Source: Cyclina sinensis
Taxonomy: Eukaryota > Mollusca > Bivalvia > Venerida > Veneridae
Direction: 5' to 3'
Assembly (NCBI GenBank): GCA_012932295.1
Contig: JAAONU010000081.1
Coordinates: forward strand, 305,655 to 369,654
Length of the DNA: 64,000 nt
In this document: one piece after another, positions 1 through 12,964 of the stretch
Position numbering within the stretch: position 1 is the stretch's first letter
Layout: the number at the start of each line of letters is the position of its first letter
Notes under the pieces: model-generated
What the model saw: only the letters and a program-made list of their open reading frames with translations
Told to the model about the DNA's origin: nothing
Database searches by the model: none
Made by a program: the position numbers and the translations under genes

Positions 1-121
1 TGTTCTCCTCCTCAATCCTCACGACTTTCTGAGTTCTTTTGTCTTATATTTCTTTTCTTGTTCCTCTTTTAATCGAGTTTCAGAGGTCCGTTTGTTTAAA
101 GTATTCTTGCTTTTTTTCCAG

Positions 122-340
122 AATGTCTTCAAAGTCAATGACCAAGACAGGCAGTTATCCCCTCTTGTCAACCCGTCTATTCGCTATTCTGAAATGGGAA
201 GGATAAACATAAGTCGCAAACAACGTCAAATGAATCTTTTGAATCGTGTGAAACATGAAGCTGTAATAACTGGTTGCCCCGTCTCGCTAGAGGCTATAAA
301 TTTTATATTAAATAGACATGTTTCAAAATTGAACAAATAG
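122..340 (+). CDS. candidate 3'-terminal exon, unknown protein
   Basis: A strong acceptor (a pyrimidine run ending TTTTTTTCCAG at 110-121) is followed directly by a 72-codon open frame ending in TAG at 338-340. The residues are mixed and protein-like (NVFKVNDQDRQLSP near the start, RKQRQMNLLNRV in the middle, LNRHVSKLNK at the end), basic and probably helical, with no membrane segment. No ATG start is needed because it would be the last exon of a gene that begins left of the window. I do not recognise the family. The alternative is a chance open frame behind a chance acceptor; no close AATAAA signal follows, which weakens the case. Confidence 0.4.
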   Translation, partial: NVFKVNDQDRQLSPLVNPSIRYSEMGRINISRKQRQMNLLNRVKHEAVITGCPVSLEAINFILNRHVSKLNK

Positions 341-2287
341 AAAAGCATGTTACATAGCGTGAAGACATGATATTTGATCCCAAAAGATATAAATATTTTT
401 ACTGACATGCTGGGATATTTCAGGTGGTTAAGAATACGAAACGACCCCAACTGTAATTTCGCCAGGGAAAATGGATGTTAGTTTGAATGTTACATGAAAA
501 CCTTTTCGAAGCCGAGCACACGAGTTTTTTTTTTCTATGTAGCGACAATACGTCTATTTTCGACAACATTTACAGATCACTTTATGGCCAAGGCATATTG
601 ACCTATTTGATAGAACCAGAAAATTAGATGCGTTTCGAACATATACATTTAGACAAAATACTTCTAGCAAAGTTATTATAAAGATGAAATCTCGTCTTGT
701 GTTTACAAAAATACTCAAAAACTGCTGCTGAACGACCGACTTAAATGATACAATACAACCAGGATAGATAATCTTATAGTATTCTTTTATGTGTAGGACA
801 ACTTTCTCCATCTAAATTATTGCTCAGCTGATAAACCCGGGAGAACAAATGAAAAACCAATCATACCTCATACCCGTAGTTACTGATCGGTAATGTGTAA
901 GAAAAAAGTTCTTGCGCGAAAGAAAAACAAACAACAAGAAGTAAAACGCTTGGTATCAGCCAACAATTAAACTTTCGATTATAGCTTAGCATTGTTGTCA
1001 ATTGTAACTTAATCAAGGCCGTAAGATTTACGTTCTAAACTGGGTAAATTCAATCTACAAATGAACCATGTAGATATGCACCTACACGAAGCACAGTCAT
1101 TATGAATGCAGACGGTAATTTTACATTTAAGCGAAAAACCGTGTCACACGAGGTTTACGAATATGTATGCAGTTATCACATTTCAGACTAAATACACCCG
1201 ATAAACAGGCAACATTTTAGCGTACAAATTATGCTATACAGTTACAATGCGTCGTTTCGTTCAAAACATGCAATTAAATATCATATTGCAAGTGTTTAGT
1301 TTCGAATTTTTAAGTCCTATTTGGTCATGTGTGCATATTCGAACTCGGGTTGCTTCAATAAAATTCAATACATTTTGAAACAAGTCTAGACCAGAAATAC
1401 AACAACCCTTAAAATTAGCATCTTAGACGTTTCTATGACATTCAGAGATTTAAAACTGACAGTCTGTTGACAGAAAATTTTATGAAGGAGATTCTGATAC
1501 CGAAAAACACTTGAAGTTTTGTAAAGAAAACTTCAGGAGCTCCACTCGAACAAAATTTATTGCCTCTCAATTTAGTATAATAAGGGAGTATCAATTTTAC
1601 TTTATAGAATAGCAAACTCAACATTTCTGCCTTTATGTTAATTGGAACACTGGGCGGTGAATGATTATAAAACTGCCCGGGAAAATTACCCATCCTTCCT
1701 GATTAAAGAAAACGATGGTCTTTTTTCTGTTCAAGTTTGTTTCGAGAAGATACGATGGTTGACTTTTACAACGATCAAAGGCGGTTAATACTTTCAAGCA
1801 TAAAACATTGCAAAAAAAAGAAAGAAAGAAAGAACAACAACAAAAAAAATGAAATAAACTTTAAACAGTAATTCCCAACGTTAATAAAAGCCTAATGTTA
1901 TTTATGAAAAATGTTATCATGTCGGAAAAAATGCATTTACTGTTCGAAGTACACCTTTATGTTATGGGGTTATTCATCTCTGCACTGGCCTTAATATACA
2001 CCCATAAGTCTGTCAAGACAAGATAACTAGATAAGATAACAGGATAAGATATGACTAAATACAATCAACTGATCAGCCAATATCATAAAAAGGTACTTTT
2101 AGCCATTGAATGACTAGTTGGATTGAAATCTGCAATTGTTAAGTACTTTATATGGAGTGCGTAAGCTGGTATATCATTTTGTAAGAATAAAAAGAATGTG
2201 ACAAGCAAGAATGATTTAACAGTTTAAAATGTTGAGTCACACAATATTTTCCAATCTTGACCACTAAAGCCTATTTCTCGTTCACAT
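341..2287. other. AT-rich stretch with no recognised feature
   Basis: Only short open frames without convincing splice signals are seen. Poly-A and (GAAA) tracts occur near 1810-1850. It is likely intergenic or intronic. Confidence 0.5.
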
Positions 2288-2290
2288 AAA

Positions 2291-2355
2291 AACATCATTA
2301 CCCCAATCATTACCACCATCATCATCATCACCACCACCAACACCAACAACAACAT
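2291..2355. repeat. interrupted (CAT/CAC/CAA)n triplet tract
   Basis: A short triplet-repeat run in which CAT, CAC and CAA units follow one another. It is one of many GAT/ATC-type triplet tracts in the window. Confidence 0.6.
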
Positions 2356-2463
2356 GATACCGAGAAAAATCTTTGCAATCAAAGTTCTTTTAATCTTTTT
2401 TTTCAAATACCAACGGCAACTTTAACTTATTTTAATGCAGTGGCCAAAACATCCACCATAAAC

Positions 2464-2663
2464 TGACGTCAGGTCGTGTTTTTAGATAAAAGAATTACGA
2501 AATTGTCAGCTGAAATTGAAAAACGACCATGATTCCCAGAATGCTCTTTGAGACAAGACTGGTTTATTACAAAGCGCAATCACGCGCACAGTTCGAGCGA
2601 TTAATTAAAGATAATGAGGTTCTAGTTTAATAAGACTACCTAAAAATAATCACTATGACGTCA
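2464..2663. promoter_or_regulatory. two consensus CRE palindromes
   Basis: Full TGACGTCA sites occur at 2464-2471 and 2656-2663, 192 bp apart. This octamer is the CREB/ATF binding consensus. No adjacent first exon was identified, so promoter function is only inferred. Confidence 0.25.
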
Positions 2664-3143
2664 CGGCTCTTGTATTTTTAGTTTACATTTTAAGACCTGG
2701 CTGTTTACTGGTCAACTGCATATAACTTTAATAGCAGAAATATACATGCAGGAGCTATTTTGAAGTCGTTTGCTTATTAGCAAAACTTTACGTAGCTTAA
2801 GGCCTTGACCTATAAAAAAAGGAAAATAAGTAAGGGATATGTAGTCTTGAAGGCAGTATGACTGGATATTAAGACAAAATTTTGTAACCAAGATTCCACA
2901 AAAAAGCTATCATTTTAAACATACAATTTCCTTGGCTACAGCCCTTTAAACGGTTATTTTCTTTATTCTTTAAATCAAGTGACTGTCACGCGCACTAATA
3001 GATAAACTGACAAAGTTACTTTTCCCTTCCTGCAAAAGGATAAGAGGTGATCAGAAGACAAGAGTAAAAACAAACAACAATCCTTTATGTTTAGTAGCTA
3101 AAACTTTAGCATCGACCTCTCGTCGATAACCAGACTAACTTAC

Positions 3144-3224
3144 CAATCTACCCAAGTTCAAACTTCTAAGAAAACTTGAAACATCTATTTTTTTTACAAA
3201 CCGGACAATGAACGAGTGGAGTTT
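3144..3224 (-). CDS. candidate internal exon, unknown protein
   Basis: Read on the minus strand, an acceptor (AGAATTTTCAG) is followed by exactly 27 open codons and a near-consensus donor (TTG|GTAAGT). Both boundaries fall between codons (phase 0/0). The translation runs from KLHSFIVRFVKKIDV to SLNLGRL, a basic, amphipathic stretch. I cannot assign a family. An X-box-like palindrome lies about 130 bp upstream on this strand. The exon length being a multiple of three and the good donor favour a real exon, but it is short and could be chance. Confidence 0.33.
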
Positions 3225-3351
3225 CTGAAAATTCTTTGCTAGACTTGACTTTATTTCAGTTACTGATGTTCAATAATAATTATGTATGTAAAATACGTAC
3301 GTCTCATAAATATGTCATATTTGCTCGAGTAGAACATCACTTATAATAACC

Positions 3352-3365
3352 GTTGCTATGGCAAC
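3352..3365. promoter_or_regulatory. perfect X-box (RFX-type) palindrome
   Basis: GTTGCTATGGCAAC matches the inverted-repeat X-box bound by RFX factors, which is typical of ciliary gene promoters. An ATG in good context (AAAATGG) follows 18 bases later on the plus strand but opens only 12 codons. Which gene it might serve is unclear. Confidence 0.35.
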
Positions 3366-5468
3366 TGTAGCGAGGAAACAAAATGGAGCTTAAAGTCTGT
3401 AAAATTGTAATTATCTACTAACTTCGTATACATTGAGACAAATATTCTGGAATCATTGCAGACAGGTTCTGTTCCCTGTTTTTATTAGAATTATATATTG
3501 TTGAGTCGATTTTGCGTTTATATGAAATAAATTATACCGGTTCTACAAAATAGGATTTTAAAATGTGATTTTGTTTTGTTGATTTAAACTGGCTATCTTT
3601 TAATAAAATCGCTTATTCCCTTGAATCCTGTTGTTCTTTCGTGACAAAAAAAAACACAAAAAAAAAACAAAAACAAAAACAAACTGCAATATGTTGAGTA
3701 GAGTGCAATCAAGTATTAATACGTCACTTAAAGTGCATAGGCTTATCAGTGCCTTGTAATCCGTGTTCAGTAGTATCATTAAATCTTGAAGATGTATTAA
3801 AGAAGTGTGTGGTATACACTAGATTTCTTTCATTCTATACACTACATACATAACCTTTGCTATCCGCGTTCCGCTTGTAAAACCGGCATGGCTTCGATTG
3901 CATGTACACTGTATTAACAATAAATCCGTGTTCAGTTGTGTCTTAAAAAAACGTGTGTTACGAAAAATGCGAAATTAACAATAGGCTTTGACGCATGAGG
4001 TGAAAAAATAAACTGAAATGACTTGAAGTCAGAGTAATTTGCGAGAAAGAAAATGATTATTTTCACAGCTCATTAAACATAACAAATTTGTCGTTTTTTT
4101 AATGTTGATCAATGATAAAAGTCAATAAAATTTCCTAAGCGAAGAATTATGGAAAGGGCTGTACATTACAAAATCCATTATAGGCAAAAATAATAATGTG
4201 TATATTCAAGCGTTTCTTTTCATGACATCCTATATGGCGGAGTACCCTTGGTTTTCAAAGGTACATACATTGTTCACTTTGCCCTTTGCGCACTTGAGTA
4301 AGAAAAAAGTAAGAGTGACTGAGTTATAACAAAAATAATTTTAAAAAATACAAAATAATTGTAGGTTCTGTTGTTGCTACTACTTCTACGGCTGCTGTTG
4401 TTGTTGTTGTTGTTTTTGTCTGAAATAATGCTAACGTACAGAGTCTAGTACAGGTAAACTTATCTACCACAGGGTACGTGTGTACCCAATTTCATTTCAT
4501 TCTTTAACCAAAACTAATTCATGTCACTTGTTCCCTTGTAAAACACAATTCTTATACGACGAAATATTATTTTCTCCTATTTCTGTATTTGTTACGGTGT
4601 TCTAAACGTCATGACATGTCGTGCCAAATCTGAAACCATCCGATTTAAATAAATCAAAAACCGAAACGTTCCGAATATAGAGAGGAACTTCCTTTCATTT
4701 ATCAGACCTGCCAATAACCTTGTCATAAGTGATTGCATTCATAAATCACTCTAAAGATCTCTCCTCGTAAATCCGCCATATAACTTGTCTAGGATTTGTG
4801 TTCGATTTTTCCTGATGACGTTTGAACATTACAAAGCAGAACAGAGTACTGTACGGTGGTATAAGATGGTGTTTCCTCTTTACAATCCCGCCCTTATCTA
4901 AATAATTAACCGAATTACCCCTTCCGGTTTAAAAAAAATACATCTGCAATAAACTTGCGTTTTAAAATTCGATAAGCTGTTATTTTTACAAAACAAAACT
5001 CACAATAATAAAAGCAACATAATGAATGTAGACAAAGAAAATGCAAAAAGGTGCAACTTCAGACTGCAAACGGAAGCGAGAACTAATTAATAAATTACCC
5101 CTGTTCTTCTTTGCAATATGCTTAACGAAACTTGAACTAGAAACATAGACAAACACGAATGCTTTGACAATGTTCAAGCGACATTAAGGCTTACAGATCT
5201 TGAAAAGAAGAGCTGACTGCGGAATGCTGTAGGAAGAAAAGCGAAATGGAACGGAAAGCCGCTAAAACGAACGGAAAGGACCAATCTGTTTAACGCTGCG
5301 AACCAGAACTGACGGAGTAAAGAAGTGGAATAAATTCAGAAGTTATAGGAGACCAGACAAAAACGAATAGAACAGAACACGAGAGGGAGAGTGAGCGGGG
5401 CTTTGGTGTTATCACCGAGAAAGATTCGACTAAATCAGTGAAAAAAAATAAACAAACCTCATACTTAC
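3366..5468. other. AT-rich stretch with minor repeats
   Basis: No gene is supported here. Poly-A/C-rich sequence occurs at 3645-3685 and a (GTT)n microsatellite at about 4395-4418. A possible 32-base microexon on the minus strand near 5200 has a good acceptor (TTCTTCCTACAG) but a weak donor, and is not called. Confidence 0.4.
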
Positions 5469-5541
5469 AAATCTCCAAAACATATTCCAAACATATTCAA
5501 AAAATTCACATTCTCCACAGATATAGAGAAACAGACATTTT
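5469..5541 (-). CDS. candidate internal exon, unknown protein
   Basis: On the minus strand an acceptor (AACATTTGTTGTGCAG) and a strong donor (TTT|GTAAGTATG) enclose 73 bases. Two of the three frames are open. One gives a hydrophobic stretch around FSISVENVNFLNMFGICFG. The other is Cys/Phe/Trp-rich, around LYICGECEFFEYVW. The first frame is phase-compatible with the upstream candidate exon at 7003-7126, which leaves one base. The family is not recognised. The splice sites are better than the coding evidence. Confidence 0.25.
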
Positions 5542-5802
5542 CTGCACAACAAATGTTAATGCAATAAGCACTAAACACTAACGGCCATCCGTTAACCTAC
5601 AGAGCTTCATATCTGAAAGGCATGTGCCTGTTAAATGGGGGACGAAAATCAATAATTCTCGGGGAAAAGCAGGAATATTTCTTTATGTAGCTGCCAGCAT
5701 AGATTGGCACGTGGATCACCAATATCGTCTGCAAGTAGTAATTTTCAACGAAGGAGAGATTTTGCCTTCATTAATAGTTTATGTACACCAATGTTATTGA
5801 CT

Positions 5803-6022
5803 TTGTTGTTGTTGTTTTTATTGTTTTGTTGGTAGTGTTGATAAGATTGTTGATATTAATGTTGTTGTTTATGAAAATGATGATGATGATGACGACGATG
5901 ATGATGATGATAGAGATGATAATGATGATGTTTTTGTTGATGATGATGATGATAGTGATGATAATGATGATGTTGTTGTTGATGATGATGATTTTAGTTA
6001 TTATTGTGGTAGTGGTAATGGT
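5803..6022. repeat. compound (GTT)n / (GAT)n triplet tract
   Basis: About 220 bp of GTT- and GAT-type triplets with GAC and AAT interruptions. Open frames on both strands here are low-complexity Met/Ile/Asn runs produced by the triplet period, not genes. Confidence 0.85.
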
Positions 6023-7002
6023 AAAACTCTGCAGTATAAACAGTTCCTGCGAGTTTGAAACTGCAACACGAAAAAAGATACATGAATTTGTGAAGCACGC
6101 GATGTGCATGAACTGAGTAAACCCTCTTTGTTCATGAAGTCTCTGTTCCACCAAATTTATTGTAACCAAAAAAAAACAAAAGAATGAAAGAAATTGGTCA
6201 TGTAGAAAAGCGTTAAAAACTATGACACGCTTTTAAGCAAATTAAACTTTATGTAGTGTTATTTGACAGTTTCTGTCATAAATAGAAGAATGACTTTTTT
6301 TAAACAAGCCCACAAGTGGTAGTGTTCGTCTAAACTATCTACATTAATACAAAGTGAGATCTGTATCTCAGGCGGAAGTAAACATGTAGCTGTCATCGGT
6401 GTTCATAAAAAATTCAAGTTATGATTTTTTTTGCAAATGAATTCATGTTTGCATGCTTGTCTGTCTCTTTTTTTTCAACAATTCTTTAAAGATATAAAAT
6501 GCATTATCTGATACGCAAACACCACACAGACCAAATCTTTATTCGATTTTTAAGTCGTTTTGTTAGATCAATCAAATGGCGGAATAGAATATTTCAAAAC
6601 TTTTATTTTTGCTATTCGGGATAGCAATTACTGCTTCTTTATTTATTGGTAAATGTTTTGTATTGAATGTTATATAGAGAGTGTTGTATTGAAAGGATGT
6701 CCCTTACGCAGTAGTAAAAAAGGTACTGAACTCTCTGTACTTAATACTAAAACGGCAATAAGATATATTATTGTAACCCGTTTGTGTTAAGTAAATATTT
6801 ACCTAAATACACAAACAATCTATTATGTGCATAATTAAAACTTCAGCGCTTTTTTTCTAGCAATATTTATATTCGGATAAATATTCGGATGGAGACAGAA
6901 ACATTCCGAATTAAGCGTTCGGTACTAAAATTTATTGATATGCATAACAATGGTATCTGGAATGTATATCAACAATAAAATTAAGCTGCAAGAAACATTT
7001 AC
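6023..7002. other. AT-rich stretch with no recognised feature
   Basis: I see no gene, RNA or clear repeat in this stretch. Confidence 0.5.
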
Positions 7003-7126
7003 CATCTGTTTTATAGCTCATTCGAGTATTATAATGATGACTGTATGGTTCTTCAGGGAAGAATTTCGCGGTAAAATTGCATCGTCTGCTTAACATCAGT
7101 TCCGCCATTGCTGCACTTACTGTCAT
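7003..7126 (-). CDS. candidate first coding exon, unknown protein
   Basis: On the minus strand an ATG at 7126, or more likely the ATG at 7108 in good context (GCAATGG), opens a frame that runs to a possible donor (GATG|GTAAAT). The predicted N-terminus is MAELMLSRRC, then FFPEEPYSHHYNTRMSYKTD. It has charged and aromatic residues, no signal peptide and base composition richer in GC than its surroundings, all typical of coding DNA. The exon would end after the first base of a codon. The family is not recognised. The donor is moderate, so the 3' edge is uncertain. Confidence 0.38.
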
Positions 7127-7189
7127 CAACAGACCAATAACAGTCTTTATGAATTAGCATGAAAGATATCTACTTAGATGAAGGTTAAA

Positions 7190-7200
7190 GGTTCGAATCC
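7190..7200 (+). promoter_or_regulatory. Pol III B box of a tRNA-like SINE remnant
   Basis: GGTTCGAATCC is a perfect tRNA B box. No A box or cloverleaf could be built around it, so this is most likely the worn head of a tRNA-derived SINE. Confidence 0.4.
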
Positions 7201-10200
7201 CACCCCGGAGACCTTCTGCAGTTGCTTTTTTGGTAGGCGGTGAGAATCAACTATCTTAATAGTATTAGCGACTGCGTGCTAATGTTTCCTAATAATACAT
7301 CTCCGTAATCCCCAGCATTACTGGAACCCGCTCTACAAATCAGAAACATAAGATAATATTCACATAATTAAGTCAGTAAAGCTATAGTATGCTAACTAAA
7401 ATATCCACATAGAAACACCCACCTGTTTTTCAGCCTACTTTTTTAAATTCCGCCCAATCAATCTATCTTAAATTATATATATAGCACATTAAACAATAAA
7501 ATCTATGCATTAGAATTAGAAACCAGAAAACAAGCCACGAGATAGCGTTTTCTACACTAGTTTTACGAGAGAGGATAAAATGTTACACAAAGAAAGCCCA
7601 AAGTATGCGTAGTATTCATATAATTTCCCTGAAAACCCCAGGCACACACATATAAGAAGTCTCAAGTTTCCAAACACTTGTCAGCATGAATAAATCACAG
7701 TACACACACAGATGTGAAACATCAAGAGATACTAAGGGATTATATGTGAGGGGTGATGATAAGAAACTATGATTTAATGCCATTATGGATTAAGATTAAC
7801 GAGAGAAATATTTAACAATCTGTACACGTTTCCAAAGACTTTTTTTCCTCAACATTCTTCAAATAATTGAGAACCTGACAATTATTACAGATCACTCATG
7901 CTGCGATGTCTTGTTGTTGTTGTTGTTGTTGTTATTCTTATGTTGTTGTTTCTTTTGTTTCATTTTTATTGAAAATAAATCATGATGCTGACGATCTTAA
8001 TTAAAACGAAACCGACGACCATTATGATGACGTGATTATAGCGATGAACTACAGATAAAAATGATGACAATGACGAATCAGATGATGACGTTATCGTTGA
8101 TGATGATGCTAATGTTGACGTGATGGTGGTGGTGATGATTATGGCGATGAAATTAACTGTTTTAGTATTTTCAACCTCTGATTTAGACTAAATTTATCTC
8201 CGGTAGCCAACTTTTTCAGACTAACAGAAATATACTTCTTTCAGGTATCTTATAATTTAACATTATCCGGAATGATAACAAGAGTAACGTTCGCAAGAAA
8301 AAATAACACTTCTTTCATGTCTGTTACTTCTGAATAATTTACAAGCTTGCAATAGCTGCTTGCTGCATTAGCACTTACATTCAAGTATAACGGAAAACAG
8401 AGTAAATCAATGGTTTCGAGACTGATGTGAAAGATCAAAGCAAAAACTCATGTAAACACTGATCTTTATGTAAGTTTGTTTACAAAAGATATGCGCTTTT
8501 TGTTTGAGCTACGAACTTCTTATAAAGATTTTCTCTAATTTCTTTAATCTTAAAGTTTTAAAAAAAAATTGATAGAGTACTTAAACTGTGGAAAACACTC
8601 ACAAGAACTCATGCATATATGTGCATCTTTTGTCGTGGATGCTGATGCATTTTCTTTAAAATTTCTGCTTTAATCATTACCTCTAACAAAATCAATCCGT
8701 AGACCACAAAGTCTTAACTCATATGTTAAGACATCACAAGTGAAGAATACATATTGTCGGCAACGAAGGGACAAACTTCTACATGGTTTAGTAATCAACA
8801 GCATTGACTATTTTGATGCCAACGGGTACATTGCGGGTAATATTGTAAGCAGATACAGTGACAACAACAACTGTTATATTGTAGGCAGTTCTGATGTAAT
8901 TATCAATTGTATCGAGTGACTTTAGTACCCGCTTACAGGTTTAGCTATCCTATAAAACTAAATGGCGGAGTAACCAAAGGCGATGTTTTATTGCCTTGTT
9001 TATTCTTGTTTATTGACAGCGATTCATTGTGTTTGGGTTAATGCAGACACTAACCATTATGTAATATTATGTAAGAAGACTGTATTAACGGAGACTTCTA
9101 GACATCATGTGTGGGTAAAAAGCCAAAGAGATCTATCTTCGAGAGGGATAAGCTAAGCTAAATGGTTGACTTAATTGAACTTATCGTGCATTTTACACTT
9201 AACGATGCTTTCAAGCTTTGTTTTCTTTAGTTTCATAAGAAAACAAATGGAACATTCTTTAGTTTTAACATAAGGGGAAAAAGTCAGGAATCTTTTAAAA
9301 AGAATGATATATTTGATAAAATAATTTGTTAATGTTAGTCTAAAATGAAGAAATCCCGGGACGAATGACCTTTAGATATATCAGAGACAAAACGACCACA
9401 AGCATCATGACAAATCATTCATTTCACTGAGTATGTACGACTGTCGATGTGCTTTTTGTATAAAATGTTAACAAAATTTAACACATTTTAACATGTCCGT
9501 TTCTTTTCGAGAAGAAAGTCATGTATCTTTTTATGTTATATCATGTTTACGTTGCGTTTTGAAAGCATTAAACCAAGTCATATCACAAAAGACGTGTGTT
9601 TTGGACAGCAACAAAACTTCAAGGACAAATTTAAACACGTGTTCTCCAGCATGTAAAAGGACCGGTTAACATATCTTAGCAACTAAGTCGACAAATTTTC
9701 TAACTATTACGAAACAAAGACAAAAAAGTAGGTAAAAGTTATCTGTAAGTATAAAGAAGCTAGACGTTGTTTTTTTTTTTTCTGTGTGCTTTGACGGGTC
9801 ATTGTATACAAAGAGAACAGCTTCGTGTAAAACTGGAATGCAATCAAATGTTGACAAGTATCAAATAATTTAGTAAAAGACATATTAGCATGTCCAAAAT
9901 ATACCACAGCGCATCAGATAAAGAATAAAAAACATGTACGTGTACTTTCGAAGACAGATCGATATGTTCTATCTATATCGTTTATAGTTTATGTAAGAGA
10001 ATGCGTCACATCGGTGTTTGCCAACTACAATATGGCAAACTTTCCGTTCTCTGTGAATCTTTCTAATTTTCCTTGACAAAACCAAGTATCATGTCACATT
10101 CTAAACAATTCATTATCTTGCGCATCAAGAGATCTCCTGAGAATTGAATTGCTCGTGCATAAAGTGACATTGCTTTACACAATGAGGCACGGACTAATAA

Positions 10201-11040
10201 CCTTTGATTGATTTGAAGAAGTTTCTGGTCGGGGAAACAATAATTCTCCAAATTATGTGACATCAGTACTGTTCAAACTATAGATATCTATAAACAGAGC
10301 GGTGTTCAAGCAAAATAGACAAGAACACTGAGATTCGACCGGGAGAAAAAAAGGGCTACTATGTTCAACTAACTTTGTTTTCCTTTTGGTTGCTATGTTA
10401 TTTTTTTAATATAATCCAGTTGACTGATTGACAGTTGAAAAAAGTTGAATGTTTTTGACAAAATATTAATGGCGGCAAATATATGGCTATTGTGATCCTT
10501 TGACTCTATAATTAAGCAGAAATCCTAGGGAAAAAATAATTCATAGATCAATAAGTTATGGCCTTATAAGACAATTTTCTCTAAGCATATTGTCTGCAGG
10601 AAATTCCACTCAGATTCACTCGAATATTGTCGTCTGCATGAAAAACGACACATCAAGATCGAAAGGAATAGGTAATTAACTTTGTCTCTGTAGAAAATGG
10701 AAGTATGTAATCCGTTTTGAAAGGTTTTGGCCTTTGAGAAATTTTCTTCTGGGAAAATGTGACATCTTTTCCTTTACATGAACTCGCCTTTTGGAAAGCC
10801 AGCGGAGGTTCAATAAGATGTAACTATCTCATTTGGTGATTTGCATAATTCGGAATCCGAGAAAATCCCTACGGAATTAGTTACGGATTTTGCAAGGATG
10901 AAACATGGATGGCAATAGTTATATGAAACACGGGTCTTATTTACAATGAATACTGCTTCTAAAATTTTGTATCTCTAAACTGAGACAAGGGAAAGATTTA
11001 ACGAATTATACAAAGCACTTTTTTGGCATTGATGTTTTAT
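7201..11040. other. long AT-rich stretch with small repeats
   Basis: No gene is supported. A (GTT)n microsatellite lies at about 7911-7950 and GAT/GAC-rich triplets at 8080-8148. A 66-codon ATG-initiated frame at 10063-10263 (-) has no splice or polyadenylation support and is not called. Confidence 0.45.
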
Positions 11041-11064
11041 TCTTTCTTTCTTTCTTTCTTTCTT
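11041..11064. repeat. (TTTC)n microsatellite
   Basis: Six uninterrupted tetranucleotide units. Confidence 0.85.
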
Positions 11065-11599
11065 ATTTGTAAAGTTATATTTTTTTCTGGAACATTCAAA
11101 ACACTAAAGCATCCCGAATAAATAAAGAAAATATTTATGGTATGGGGGAAGTTATTATTTTACAATGGGAGTAGTCATTGCTTTCAGTAGTGAAGAAACC
11201 ACTGATTTCAAATTTAATTTCAGTCCCTCAGTTATGATTTGGCTGCATAAATTTGCATAATGGGAAGTAATTCGTTCCCTTTGTACTCAGTAAATATGTA
11301 TTAAAAATGTTTTTTTAAAACCGACTGTTGTAAAAGTCGCCTCATAGCCCGCATTATAAATAAAAAATTATATACCGAAAAGGTTGACATCATAAAACAT
11401 TTTTGTTAAATGATATTGATAAAAAAAATCTATTAGCATAATTTAAGGGTGGTTTGGTATCTATTCAGCTGACGGAAGGAAGACATGATTCACTGAAAAT
11501 GATAATAAATCAAGTAATGAACGAGTGAATGAGTAAAGTAAATGAGATAGTAGGAAAAATGAGTTAATTCGATCAGTGAATAAATGTAAGGAGGGAAAA

Positions 11600-11800
11600 A
11601 AGGAACAGAAAAGAGGCAGAAAGAACGCAAGAAAGAAAGAAAGAAAAACAAAAGAAATTTAAACAAACTAAAACAATCGAGGAGGTTCCGCATTTTGCAG
11701 ACAGATAGATTTCAACTTAAAGACAAGAAAAGAAAAAAAAGAAAGAAAGAAAGAAGGAAAGAAAGAGAAATAAATAAAGAAAGAAAATAAAAAAATAAAG
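11600..11800. repeat. purine-rich (GAAA/GAAAG) tract
   Basis: Nearly pure A/G sequence with repeated GAAA units at 11630-11660 and 11729-11800. It explains the Phe/Ser/Leu-rich open frames on the opposite strand. Confidence 0.65.
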
Positions 11801-12176
11801 CGGTCAAGCAGGTTCAAACATTGCAAGCAGATAAGATTTCAAACCAAAGACAAGAAAATACCAACAACATCAATAAATCACCAACAAAATCCCAACGGAT
11901 AGTCGAACGACGTGTTATGAAGGAATTTACTTAACCGTGTCACGAAACTTCGTAATAGTATGCTTTCTGACTGCATTTTTCTTTTGATAATAAGGCATTG
12001 ATAAGCAGTTTTCAGACAAGAATCTATCAAAGTAATCGCATTTGTAGACAAAGTAAGACAACCAGTCTGCCATTATTTACAAGAGATACCAGGCAATTTA
12101 GGGTTCAGTTCTGTTTTAGTCTGATTAAATGTTCAATAGAGACATTCTATAAAGCATTGATTTTTACCTCATCGCG

Positions 12177-12432
12177 TGATGATGGTGACGATGATGATGA
12201 CGACGACGACCATAATGACGATGATGTTGTTATTGTTGTTAATGATGATGATGATGATGATGATGATGTTGTTGTTGCTGCTGTTGTTAATGATGAAGAA
12301 GATGATGATGGTGATGATGATGATGTTGTTGTTGTTGATGATATGATAACAGTATAAGTGGTTGTGTTAGTGATGAAGAAAACGTAAATGATGGTGGGAA
12401 TCATCATCATCATCATCACCATCATCATCAAT
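12177..12432. repeat. triplet tract that switches strand (GAT to ATC)
   Basis: GAT/GAC/GTT triplets fill 12177-12350, and after a 50-base gap the complementary CAT/CAC triplets fill 12400-12432. The two parts could pair as a hairpin. The acidic and Ser/Thr-rich open frames here are repeat artefacts. Confidence 0.8.
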
Positions 12433-12964
12433 AAGACAAGAAAGACAAAAGAAAAAATATCAAATAATCACTATGAAAACGGAGTAAAACTGAAATTCGT
12501 TTATGAAAAATGTAAATTGTAAGAAAAGTATAAAACTTTGAGATATGATCAATTTACAGAGTAATAATTCAAAAGCATTGAAGCTGTCACTGAGAATTCG
12601 TTTCCTATAAATTAGTCAGACGAAAATGAGAAAGACTCGACAGGATTTCGGCTTCAAATTAGATTATAAGTCTACAGACAGATATAATAGATTGTCTGAG
12701 GGAAAAAAAAATCAAAATCTAAGATTAGAGAAAAGTTCCATTCCATCTTATTAGCCCGCCTGTCTGAATATGCATTTGATTTAAACCGAAGTAGCTTTGA
12801 ACCGATTATCATATTGTCTCTTTAATATCTAACATTTCCGTAAATTGTCAGAGAAAATGCCGCCGTTTGACATTAAAATGTCTTACTTATCTGTAAGCTG
12901 GAGTCATTACTAGACATTGATCGATAACTAATCAAAATGATTGCTTTCTACCAGTCACTATTCA

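Noticed and set aside
5771..6169. 132-aa and 111-aa open frames on both strands
   Set aside because: They consist of Ile/Asn/Thr or Met/Val runs generated by GAT/GTT triplets.
8379..8421. 43-base minus-strand exon look-alike with good acceptor and GTAAGT donor
   Set aside because: Too short, with no compatible neighbour; such matches are expected by chance.
12147..12431. Ser/Thr-rich and Asp-rich open frames
   Set aside because: Pure products of the triplet tract and its complement.
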